Shown: one piece after another, positions 13,071-18,698 of the stretch | Numbering within the stretch: position 1 is the stretch's first letter | Layout of the letters: each line of letters begins with the position of its first letter | IMG/VR virus record: IMGVR_UViG_3300022073_000049 | Coordinates: 1-20,213 of that record | DNA length: 20,213 bases | Direction: 5' to 3' (one strand) | Source: a virus | Program-made: the position numbers and the translations under genes | The notes under the pieces: model-generated | What the model was told of the DNA's origin: nothing | What the model saw: only the letters and a program-made list of their open reading frames with translations | The model's database searches: none

Positions 13071-13858
13071 TGCAAGCCATGGACATCACTGAAATCGAAA
13101 AGCGCTTCGGCATCACGCAGAAACGCCCGGGCAAGTGCGAACACCACGGCGATTACGTCAGCGCTCTGGTGGAGCGCACCGGCAACTGGACGCGGTGCCC
13201 TGAATGTTCGCGTGAAGAGCAGAGCCGAGCCGAGCAGGATGAACTGCGCCGGGAGCGTGAGCGCAGGGTGGCGCAGCGCATCGAGGCCCTGATGGGGCGC
13301 GCAGCTATCCCGCCGCGCTTCGCCGACAAGACGTTCGACCACTACGAGGCGAAGAGTGCAGGCCAGGCCCATGCCCTGGCAGCCTGCCGCGAGTATGCCG
13401 AGACGTTCCCTGACCGCCTCGAAGATGGCCGCTGCCTGCTGCTGCTGGGAAAGCCCGGCACCGGAAAGACGCACCTGTCGGCGGCGATCGCCGGCGAGGT
13501 CATCCGCAGGCACGGCATGGCCGCGGTCTACTCGACCATCACGGACGCGATTCGCCGGATCAAAGACAACTGGACGACGCGCGAGCGGACGGAAAGCGAG
13601 ATCATCGGCCTGTTCGCCTCGCCGGCCCTGCTGGTGCTGGACGAGATCGGCCATGGCTGGGGAAGCGATACCGAGCTGCTTTACCTCTTCGAGATCGTCA
13701 ACGCGCGCTACCAGGCCAAGAAGCCGACCGTCTTCGCCGGCAACATCGAGAAGGCCGACGTGCGCAAGTGCCTGGGTGATCGCGTGGCTGATCGCCTCAA
13801 CGAAGGCGGAGGTCGCGCGGTGATCTTCGATTGGGCTTCTGCCAGGCCGGGCCTCTGA
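13070..13858 (+). CDS. DnaC-like helicase loader, AAA+ ATPase, 262 aa
   Basis: An AAA+ protein that loads the host replicative helicase at the origin. An N-terminal zinc motif (C23, H25/H26, C43, C46 in CEHHGDYVSALVERTGNW and TRCPEC) precedes a charged helix (~47-75). Walker A is GKPGTGKTH (127-135), Walker B is LLVLDEIG (187-194), and sensor/Arg-finger parts follow (VFAGNIEKADVRKCLGDRVA, DRLNEGGGRAVIF), all typical of DnaC/IstB-like loaders. The start is ATG 13070, overlapping the initiator's stop as TGATG, with a G-run just upstream. Together with the initiator it forms an O/P-type replication pair. Longer upstream reading in this frame is shadow of the initiator gene. Confidence 0.93.
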   Translation: MQAMDITEIEKRFGITQKRPGKCEHHGDYVSALVERTGNWTRCPECSREEQSRAEQDELRRERERRVAQRIEALMGRAAIPPRFADKTFDHYEAKSAGQAHALAACREYAETFPDRLEDGRCLLLLGKPGTGKTHLSAAIAGEVIRRHGMAAVYSTITDAIRRIKDNWTTRERTESEIIGLFASPALLVLDEIGHGWGSDTELLYLFEIVNARYQAKKPTVFAGNIEKADVRKCLGDRVADRLNEGGGRAVIFDWASARPGL

Positions 13859-13944
13859 TGGTATCCTGCGGCGCATAGGGATTTGCGCCCGCCGGACAAC
13901 CAACACGCCATGGCGTCTATTTTGCGCCAGGAAGCGAGAAAACC
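13859..13944 (+). promoter_or_regulatory. Palindrome-rich leader with weak extended -10
   Basis: The gap after the loader gene has TGGTATCCT (13859-13867), which fits an extended -10 weakly; a GGCGCA/TGCGCC stem (13870-13875, 13884-13889); and a perfect 12-bp palindrome, ACGCCATGGCGT (13905-13916). Operator or RNA-structure roles are possible but untested. No T-run makes a clear terminator. Confidence 0.3.
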
Positions 13945-14256
13945 ATGAGGCTATACCACGCATCGTCTTTTCTGAGATCGTTCATCAGGCGCGAAGATAG
14001 GCGCCAGCGATCACGGGACTCAGCGGTAGGGACAGGGTTCGACCAGCTGAGAATGATCGAGGACGTGAGAATGAGCTTGAAGGAACACGCGGCGGGGTAC
14101 TCCGCCTTGGCGGGGTATACGGGACTGACGCAGTTCTGCGGGGTGAACTTCTTCCAGCTGGCGCCAGACTACCGCGCCTGGTGGTTGGTCGGCGCGGTGT
14201 GTGTGCTGGGGATCATCACGAACCGGGGGCGGCACTCACCGCAAGGGTCTCGGTGA
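13945..14256 (+). CDS. Small membrane protein with basic N-terminus, 103 aa
   Basis: One hydrophobic helix lies near the C-terminus (WWLVGAVCVLGIIT, residues ~79-92), preceded by a strongly basic N-terminus (FIRREDRRQRSRD) and an amphipathic middle (FDQLRMIEDVRMSLKEHAAG). The start is uncertain. ATG 13945 gives the full 103 residues but its best AGGA site is 13 bases away. ATG 14071 (61 residues) has GAGGA at good spacing, and codons upstream of it are unlike those of neighbours. The last 41 bases overlap the convergent gene at 14216. It could be a host-membrane protein of the early region; it is not recognisable as a holin (only one helix). Confidence 0.5.
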   Translation: MRLYHASSFLRSFIRREDRRQRSRDSAVGTGFDQLRMIEDVRMSLKEHAAGYSALAGYTGLTQFCGVNFFQLAPDYRAWWLVGAVCVLGIITNRGRHSPQGSR

Positions 14257-14842
14257 CCGTGGAACAGGGCTGAGCGTTCTTTCCTCGGCTGTTCGCCCGC
14301 TTGCCTCGGCCCTTCAGGTCGGGGCGCCTGTTGCGGATCGCCTCTTGAATGCCCTGGACCGAGTAGCCGAGCCGTTCGGCGGCTACGTCAGTCGGGGTTC
14401 CGCTGTCGCGCATCTGGGCGAAGCGCTCCATGTCGCGGTTGGTGATCTTCCGCTCGAACAGGTGGGTATGCTTGTCACTTTGCGGCCATGGGCATTCCAG
14501 GCCGCGCCTGGTGAAATACTTGCGCATGTCGGTCGAGCAGCCGAATCCGATCTCGCGCGCCGCCGCCTCGATGCCAATACCCTCGGCGTGCATCCTCCGG
14601 CACGCGGCAAGGACTGTCTCGCCGGTGCTGGCGGTGTAGGCCGCCGCCTTTGTGGTCACCTTGATGAGAGGCGCGCCCTTCTCCAGGGCGGACACGCGAT
14701 CCCTCAATGACTGGCACTCCGCCTGCAGCGATTCCACCTCTCGCTTCGCACGCAAGGCAATGCGCTGGTAGCTCTTGGCCTGCTCGAGCGCCACCTGCAG
14801 GCTGTGCTCGAGCTCGGCCATGCGTTGTGCCTGGGCGTTCAT
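14216..14842 (-). CDS. Coiled coil plus HTH protein, 208 aa
   Basis: Last gene of the leftward accessory operon. Residues ~5-55 are a coiled coil (MAELEHSLQVALEQAKSYQR, then AKREVESLQAECQSLRDRVS). Two HTH-like parts follow: TVLAACRRMHAEGIGIEAAAREIGF (~77-101) with a basic extension, and FAQMRDSGTPTDVAAERLGYSV (~145-166), which looks like an HTH followed by IQEAIRNRRPDLKGRGKRAN. The protein is basic overall, so nucleic-acid binding is likely. The start ATG 14842 overlaps the upstream stop (ATGA); the 44 codons upstream in frame are shadow. No family recognised. Confidence 0.75.
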   Translation of the reverse strand: MNAQAQRMAELEHSLQVALEQAKSYQRIALRAKREVESLQAECQSLRDRVSALEKGAPLIKVTTKAAAYTASTGETVLAACRRMHAEGIGIEAAAREIGFGCSTDMRKYFTRRGLECPWPQSDKHTHLFERKITNRDMERFAQMRDSGTPTDVAAERLGYSVQGIQEAIRNRRPDLKGRGKRANSRGKNAQPCSTVTETLAVSAAPGS

Positions 14843-15810
14843 TGCTCGACGGCTCCTTGGGTGGGCAGGGAGGTCTGCGCGATGGGGGCGGCGTTCACCA
14901 GCTCGAATTCGTAGATGTATTCGTCGCAATTGCAGTCCACGACGTTCGTTTCGCCGACCGGTTCGCAGTGGCATATCAAGTCGCCGAGCTTTTCGTACAG
15001 CGTATCTTCCATGCCGTCCGCTACTTCCTGGCGAGTTAGCGCGACGGCGTGAGCATCGCCAGTGTCCGGGTGCTTGAGCTGGAAGCGCATCACCTCGACA
15101 GGCTGCGGGGCGGTCTGCTCTACTCGCGCGACTAGCTTCTCGATCACCTCTCGCGCGAGGCCGCCAATGCCGTGCGGAGCGAGCGACCCGCGTTCATCTA
15201 GCGCGAGCAGGGCTTTTGCGTTTGCGATCAATGAGTCGTCGGATTGCTGCGGGGCGGTCTGCGCGATGGGGGCGGCGTAGAGTGGTCTATGAGGCCACCA
15301 ATCAAGACCTTTACCGTTTGTCCAGGTCGAATAGCCGACAATTTCACCGGAATCATTGACGGTAGGCTTTTTGTGTTGCCATGCCACCGGCTGCTGCTCG
15401 GTCTGCGCGGGGCGTGTGCGCAACGCTTCTTGGATCATGCGCAGATGCTCGTCGCTGGGCTCGTGACGAAGGTACAAAACAACAGCGCGAGGGTGCCCAC
15501 TATCCCGGCCTATGCCCGCCAAAGCAGGCCACGCCTTCGCCTCCCGCTCATCCTGCGCCGCAGCTTGCTCTACTGCCGCCTGCCCATCCCTGAACCCCTG
15601 CGCTGCGGCTGTGGCCATGTCGACGGCGGTGAAGGTGTCTGTGTGCTCGGCCTTCTGGGATAGGGCGCGGTAGATGCGGGAAGCAAATTCCTCTTCCCAG
15701 TAAAGCGGCTGCTCGTCTGACGTGCGCAGGCAGTGCGCCACCTCGGACAGCAGCCCGCGCAGCTTCTCGTTCTCGGCCTGCAGCAGGGCAGGATGGTTGA
15801 TCTTCGTCAT
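14839..15810 (-). CDS. Mosaic phage protein with repeated linker modules, 323 aa
   Basis: The N-terminus has a coiled coil (LLQAENEKLRGLLSEVAHCL) and an Ala/Gln-rich stretch. The rest is built of short modules joined by near-identical linkers (PLYAAPIAQTAPQQ, VEQTAPQPVEV, VNAAPIAQTSLPTQ), one module being QPVAWQHKKPTVNDSGEIVG...WPHRPLYAA. This WPHRPLYAAP-type layout is typical of recombination-prone early phage proteins (Ea22-like group), whose function is generally unknown. The start chosen is ATG 15810. ATG 15840 would overlap the upstream gene's end and is a fair alternative. The stop overlaps the next gene (ATGA). Confidence 0.75.
   Translation of the reverse strand: MTKINHPALLQAENEKLRGLLSEVAHCLRTSDEQPLYWEEEFASRIYRALSQKAEHTDTFTAVDMATAAAQGFRDGQAAVEQAAAQDEREAKAWPALAGIGRDSGHPRAVVLYLRHEPSDEHLRMIQEALRTRPAQTEQQPVAWQHKKPTVNDSGEIVGYSTWTNGKGLDWWPHRPLYAAPIAQTAPQQSDDSLIANAKALLALDERGSLAPHGIGGLAREVIEKLVARVEQTAPQPVEVMRFQLKHPDTGDAHAVALTRQEVADGMEDTLYEKLGDLICHCEPVGETNVVDCNCDEYIYEFELVNAAPIAQTSLPTQGAVEQ
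14872..15277. repeat. 22-bp direct repeat pair inside the mosaic gene
   Basis: Identical 22-bp copies lie at 14872-14893 and 15256-15277, both beginning GGTCTGCGCGATGGGG on the + strand. They encode the AAPIAQT linker of the mosaic protein. Such repeats can allow module loss or exchange by recombination. Confidence 0.8.
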
Positions 15811-15820
15811 GGTCAGTTTC

Positions 15821-16282
15821 TCACTCGTCTTCGGGTTCATTGGCTTCGTCGCGCAGCTCCTGCAGGCGGAGCTCGGCGAAGGGGCGCACCAGGTCTTCGG
15901 CGAGCTCGTGCGCGATGGTGTATTCGCTCCAGCTGTGCCGGGTCGGCTTGCCCATGAGCGCCACGGCATTGGCGCGGGCCATGCTCACGTCGCCGGAGAT
16001 CACGGCCAGCACCAGTTGCGCCAGGCGCTTGTCGTCGTCCTGCTCCAGCCGCTCGAGCAGGTGCGCCTGCAGAGCGTCGTCCAGCTTGTCGGTGCCGAGC
16101 ACGGTGCGGCCGGCAATCTTCAGGTCGTCGCCCTTCACCAGGTTCTCGGTCGCGTCATAGAGCCAGTTGGCGCCGTCGACGGTTTCGAGGAAGGCCGGCG
16201 CATCGTCCGGCAGCTGGTGGTCATGGGCAGCCTGGGCGAGCTTCATCGTGTCGATGCCGCGGCAGTAGTTGGTGATGGTCAT
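15821..16282 (-). CDS. Phage hypothetical protein, 153 aa
   Basis: An acidic, helical protein (MTITNYCRGIDTMKLAQAAH at the start; DALQAHLLERLEQDDDKRLA near 80-100; SEYTIAHELAEDLVRPFAEL near 124-143) ending in EANEPEDE. No motifs, cysteine clusters or membrane segments were recognised. ATG 16282 overlaps the stop of the upstream membrane peptide (ATGA), which fixes the start; a long in-frame extension beyond it is arginine- and proline-rich shadow. Member of the leftward accessory operon; function unknown. Confidence 0.7.
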   Translation of the reverse strand: MTITNYCRGIDTMKLAQAAHDHQLPDDAPAFLETVDGANWLYDATENLVKGDDLKIAGRTVLGTDKLDDALQAHLLERLEQDDDKRLAQLVLAVISGDVSMARANAVALMGKPTRHSWSEYTIAHELAEDLVRPFAELRLQELRDEANEPEDE

Positions 16283-16464
16283 GCTCCGGCTCCCTTGGCG
16301 ATCCAGTAGGCGATCATGCCGCCGAAGCCTACCAGCAGCACCAGGCTTCCGATCACGGCGTCGACGATCGGGTGCCGGTGCGCGAACTGGCAGGGCAGGC
16401 CTTCGCGCTGGCGGGCGATCTCCTGCTCGAGCTGGGCACGGTTCAGGCGGGTGGCTTGGGTCAT
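16279..16464 (-). CDS. Small single-pass membrane protein, 61 aa
   Basis: A basic and glutamine-rich N-terminus (MTQATRLNRAQLEQEIARQR) is followed by one clear transmembrane helix (VIGSLVLLVGFGGMIAYWIA, ~37-56) and a short KGAGA tail. The start ATG 16464 overlaps the upstream stop (ATGA) and has AGGAT upstream; the stop overlaps the next gene. An N-in or N-out orientation cannot be settled. The one-helix form does not identify it as a holin or spanin. Confidence 0.7.
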   Translation of the reverse strand: MTQATRLNRAQLEQEIARQREGLPCQFAHRHPIVDAVIGSLVLLVGFGGMIAYWIAKGAGA

Positions 16465-16679
16465 GCTGTAATCCTCGTGATGGTGTTGCGGTGCTCGGCG
16501 GCATTCTCGACCAGCGCCGTGATCAGGTCGTAGCGCTCCGGGGTGATCATGCCGCTGTAGTAGAAGGCGCACTGCAGGAAGCCCAGCAGGTAGACATGGG
16601 CATTCTGCGATTGCCGGTCACCGCCGAAGCGAATGGTCATCAGCTCGCGGCGGATCAGCTCGATCATGTGCTTGTCCAT
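16461..16679 (-). CDS. Phage hypothetical protein, 72 aa
   Basis: An unrecognised small protein: MDKHMIELIRRELMTIRFGG, then SQNAHVYLLGFLQCAFYYSG, then ITPERYDLITALVENAAEHR. The pattern looks like three short helices. Its aromatic middle part (YLLGFLQCAFYYSGMI) is moderately hydrophobic but too short to call as membrane with confidence. Tightly linked to the genes on either side (three bases upstream, ATGA overlap downstream). Confidence 0.65.
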   Translation of the reverse strand: MDKHMIELIRRELMTIRFGGDRQSQNAHVYLLGFLQCAFYYSGMITPERYDLITALVENAAEHRNTITRITA

Positions 16680-16682
16680 GGC

Positions 16683-16859
16683 TCACCCCAGCAGGTAGAC
16701 GGCGCGCGGCGAAGGATTGCGCGCAGCATGGGCGGCAGCTTTGGCGCGGATCTGCTCGATGCGATGGGGCTGGATCATGTCGGCGCAGTGCAGGGTGATG
16801 CGCGGGGCGCGGTTGAGCGCATGGCTCAGGCGCTGGCGATAGGTCGGGATGCGTTTCAT
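16683..16859 (-). CDS. Small basic protein, 58 aa
   Basis: A short leftward gene with start ATG 16859 and TGA at 16685-16683. It encodes MKRIPTYRQRLSHALNRAPR through PSPRAVYLLG, with many Arg/His residues. It has TGAGGCC seven bases before ATG and lies in the otherwise empty gap between two well supported genes, preceded by the hairpin leader at 16860-16919. Possibly nucleic-acid binding from its charge alone. Function unknown. Confidence 0.6.
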   Translation of the reverse strand: MKRIPTYRQRLSHALNRAPRITLHCADMIQPHRIEQIRAKAAAHAARNPSPRAVYLLG

Positions 16860-16919
16860 GGCGATGGCCTCAGTGGTTGGTTGATCTCGACAGCGCCCTC
16901 GGCGAAGGCGCTGGCGGCA
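16860..16919 (-). promoter_or_regulatory. Intergenic hairpin plus Shine-Dalgarno leader
   Basis: A 7-bp stem (CAGCGCC at 16891-16897, GGCGCTG at 16907-16913, nine-base loop) is followed on the mRNA strand by ATCAACCAACCACTGAGGCC and the ATG at 16859. The design matches the leaders at 817, 1410 and 17256: stop codon, hairpin, CAACCA-type spacer, GAGGC ribosome site. Confidence 0.5.
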
Positions 16920-17255
16920 TCAGAACCAGACGCGGCGCGACATCAGGATCGCCGTGCCGGCGATATGCGGCAGGCTCTCCGGGTCGGTGCCTGGCTCATG
17001 CGTCAGCACGTTGTTTCGGTAGATGGCCGTGGCCTTCTCGTTGCGCGGCAGCCCGTCCAGAAGGCCGCTGTCATCGACGAACATATCGGTGCGCTGCCCT
17101 TCGTGGAGCACGGCGACATGCTCAAGGAAGCGGCCGGCGCCAAGGACTGGCTCAACCAGGTCGCGGATTGCGTAGTAGCCAGGCTCTTGCGGCCAGTCGA
17201 GCTCGCGCTGCTCTTCGGTGTCGTCGACGTGGATGATGGTGGCGGTGGTTTTCAT
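16920..17255 (-). CDS. Phage hypothetical protein, 111 aa
   Basis: A mixed alpha/beta, acidic protein that starts MKTTATIIHVDDTEEQRELD and includes PGYYAIRDLVEPVLGAGRFL, VLHEGQRTDMFVDDSGLLDG, LPRNEKATAIYRNNVLTHEP and a final strand GTAILMSRRVWF. Small proteins with the NEKAT-x-IYR...N segment are common in Pseudomonas phages as hypothetical proteins; I recall the pattern but no function. The start is supported by AACCAAGAGGCAAAAGCCC just before ATG 17255. Confidence 0.75.
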   Translation of the reverse strand: MKTTATIIHVDDTEEQRELDWPQEPGYYAIRDLVEPVLGAGRFLEHVAVLHEGQRTDMFVDDSGLLDGLPRNEKATAIYRNNVLTHEPGTDPESLPHIAGTAILMSRRVWF

Positions 17256-17321
17256 GGGCTTTTGCCTCTTGGTTGTTGGGCGCTATGCGCCGGTTGATGC
17301 TCGGCGAACCGGGCGGGTGGG
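17256..17321 (-). promoter_or_regulatory. Intergenic hairpin plus Shine-Dalgarno leader
   Basis: A GGCGC/GCGCC stem (17279-17283, 17287-17291, three-base loop) followed on the mRNA strand by CAACAACCAAGAGGCA before the ATG at 17255. The CAAYAACCAAGAGGCA box is shared with the leader at 1410-1461, more than 15 kb away, and in part with the one at 817-866. There is no terminator U-run. Confidence 0.55.
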
Positions 17322-17522
17322 TTAAGCAGATGCGAGCAGCTTCGGGACTTCGCGCATGGCGACATCGAGCAAGCCCTTGAAGTAGCGGGCGGTGTTGCCT
17401 TCCTGATCGGCAACGATGGTGTCCATGATCACCTTCGGCTCAACGCCAGCCTTCTTCGACATGAGGTCAAGCGCTTCCATGGTGGCGAGCGCGGCAATCT
17501 TGGCGGTCAGTTCAAGGTTCAT
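17322..17522 (-). CDS. Phage hypothetical protein, 66 aa
   Basis: First gene of the leftward accessory operon. A small helical protein: MNLELTAKIAALATMEALDL, then MSKKAGVEPKVIMDTIVADQ, then NTARYFKGLLDVAMREVPKL. No signature recognised. The start at ATG 17522 has CGAGAGGCC upstream. It lies ~45 bases downstream of a likely leftward promoter (see 17551-17664). As the first product it could be a regulator, but nothing proves this. Confidence 0.7.
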   Translation of the reverse strand: MNLELTAKIAALATMEALDLMSKKAGVEPKVIMDTIVADQEGNTARYFKGLLDVAMREVPKLLASA

Positions 17523-17550
17523 TGCTATGGCCTCTCGGTCGGTTTATGTC

Positions 17551-17664
17551 CGGTATTCGCTACCGTGTTGGTGAAGATTATGGACTAACCGGAAGAAGAA
17601 GCGCAACACATAGAAGTGTAAAGATCGCGCAATAGCTGTCGGTGTCTCGCGCAATACTTGCGAG
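17551..17664 (-). promoter_or_regulatory. Leftward promoter and operator-like repeats of the accessory operon
   Basis: TTGCGC (complement of 17601-17606) and CATAAT (complement of 17577-17582), 18 bp apart, make a fair sigma70-type promoter. A dyad CGGTA-TTCGC-TACCG (17551-17565) lies just downstream of the predicted start point. Upstream, the 10-mer TCGCGCAATA occurs twice, at 17625-17634 and 17647-17656, 22 bp apart, the second inside a CTCGC...GCGAG dyad (17646-17664). Repeats on the same helical face suggest a bound regulator. Confidence 0.45.
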
Positions 17665-17782
17665 CAGACACGAAAGGCGGATATACTTCGCTGGCAGCCT
17701 GATCAGTTGTTCGATCAATAGCAAGGTCCGAGCTGAAAGTGCTGATCAGCCTGCTCTCATTCACACAACCGAGGCATCAGGT

Positions 17783-17872
17783 ATGGAAGACCGCGAACTG
17801 TTGGAGCTGGCGACGGTCTGTTTCTCTGCTACAATGGCGATGTCGCTGACCCCGACATGCAACACCGCATAA
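17783..17872 (+). pseudogene. Remnant of a small phage gene (MEDRELLELA...)
   Basis: ATG 17783 follows CAACCGAGGCATCAGGT, the same ribosome-site cassette used by real genes here, and begins MEDRELLELA, which recalls small phage proteins of the MxDRELLELAAKAAG type. After ten residues the frame becomes unconvincing and stops at 17872. In the +2 frame the DNA reads GDGLFLCYNGDVADPDMQHR before a stop at 17883, which could be the shifted continuation. A decayed gene is the simplest reading; a 29-residue peptide is the alternative. Confidence 0.35.
17827..17835 (+). promoter_or_regulatory. Extended -10 promoter for the candidate structured RNA
   Basis: TGCTACAAT matches TGnTATAAT with a single mismatch. 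No clear -35. The predicted start is near 17842, about 150 nt before the U-run at 17988-17992. Confidence 0.35.
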
Positions 17873-17997
17873 ATCACCAATAGCAGGCAAGAACCGTCTT
17901 TCGGACTGGTCTGGGCCGGCAGGTATTGGGTTATTGGTGCCCATTGCGTGCCTGTCCGGGGGTCAACCAGATCAGTCCAAAGGACGGTTTTTCATTT
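17842..17997 (+). ncRNA. Candidate structured small RNA ending in a long hairpin and U-run
   Basis: Bases 17892-17914 pair with 17967-17989 over 23 positions with one mismatch (17902/17979) and two G-T wobbles. An inner stem (17916-17925 with 17949-17959, one bulge) and a tip (17927-17930 with 17940-17943) extend the structure to ~98 nt. The 3' arm runs into TTTTT at 17988-17992, as in an intrinsic terminator, but the stem is much longer than usual. An extended -10 lies at the right distance upstream. It overlaps the gene remnant at its 5' end. It is either an independent small RNA or an oversized terminator of the remnant gene. Confidence 0.45.
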
Positions 17998-18261
17998 CTG
18001 GGCGAGGCGTTTGTAGCGCTTCCCTCGGCGACACAAGCAAAAGCGAACATCGCCAAGAAGTGAATTCGTCATCCCGACCTTGGACCAGGGACAAACAGCG
18101 TCAGAGGGCACGAGCTGCATGCGGGTTGCAGCCGAGGGGCGTGTGGAACCGAGCGCGGTACATCGGTTGGCTGATATGGGTGATGACGAGCCGATAGGTA
18201 AAGCTGATGCTTGCGGGTTTCCATAGGTGCCCACAAGCGGTCATAAGACGAGATCAACCTG
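17998..18261. other. Stretch with no supported gene
   Basis: About 260 bp in which I can support no gene. Open frames on both strands have no ribosome site, odd composition and no recognisable domain. One leftward frame ends with FCLCRRGKRYKRLAQK, faintly like a broken SEC-C zinc motif, but the rest does not support that. Possibly decayed DNA between modules. Confidence 0.5.
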
Positions 18262-18477
18262 ATGAAATGGGCAAAGGCCAAAGACAAGGACGGCAATGTC
18301 CTCGATCGCGTGGCTATCAGTGACGCCGGTTACAAGGTTGCGCGCTTCACCATCGCCGGCCAGGATCAGTACCGCGCCAGCCTATCGGGCGAGTTCCTGC
18401 ACTTCCCCGTTACTGACCCCAAGGAAGCGCAGGCTGTGTGCGAACGTCATTACATGATCACGGGCGCCAGGCTGTAA
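18262..18477 (+). CDS. Phage hypothetical protein, 71 aa
   Basis: A compact, probably beta-rich protein: MKWAKAKDKDGNVLDRVAIS, then AGYKVARFTIAGQDQYRASL, then GEFLHFPVTDPKEAQAVCER ending in HYMITGARL. The layout of short strands with a closing helix resembles many small phage proteins in which a residue pattern Y-K-V-A-R-x-x-x-x-G-x-x-x-Y-x-A describes how input is shaped, but I cannot name a family. Its ribosome site (GAG, eleven bases upstream) is weak. Codon use is ordinary for the phage. Single gene with its own upstream region. Confidence 0.7.
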   Translation: MKWAKAKDKDGNVLDRVAISDAGYKVARFTIAGQDQYRASLSGEFLHFPVTDPKEAQAVCERHYMITGARL

Positions 18478-18505
18478 AGACGGTGGTGTTCCCATCGTCA
18501 CCGGT

Positions 18506-18540
18506 CTGGTCGCCGAAAGCAGCCCACCAGCGGCGGCCAG
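18506..18540 (+). other. 10-bp stem-loop downstream of the 71-aa gene
   Basis: CTGGTCGCCG (18506-18515) pairs with CGGCGGCCAG (18531-18540) with one G-T wobble and a 15-base loop. Only a short mixed pyrimidine run follows, so it is a poor intrinsic terminator. It may still protect or end the short transcript of the gene at 18262. Confidence 0.35.
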
Positions 18541-18569
18541 TTCGGAATTCCCACTCTCTTCTCCTGCGG

Positions 18570-18598
18570 TTGCCTTCATACCTATTCGGTTCGATAAT
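18570..18598 (+). promoter_or_regulatory. Sigma70-type promoter for the packaging genes
   Basis: TTGCCT (18570-18575), 17-bp spacer, GATAAT (18593-18598): four and five matches to the consensus hexamers at ideal spacing. The predicted start near 18605 leaves a ~95-nt leader before the HNH gene at 18699. The best promoter match in the window. Confidence 0.55.
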
Positions 18599-18698
18599 CA
18601 GACCGACATAACACATGGGGCACAGGGCGTCAGTATGTCAACGTGGCTATTGGCCTACGCCCGGTAACGCCAACGACAATTGAATTTGAGGCAGATCA

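Noticed and set aside
13025-13963. Leftward frame of 312 codons over the helicase loader
   Set aside because: Antisense of a well identified AAA+ gene in GC-rich DNA.
17934-18197. Rightward frame of 87 codons
   Set aside because: It starts inside the loop of the long hairpin, with no ribosome site and no similarity to known phage proteins.
17992-18234. Leftward protein with a SEC-C-like end
   Set aside because: FCLCRRGKRYKRLAQK has only two of the needed Cys/His residues, and the rest of the frame has random-like composition and no ribosome site.
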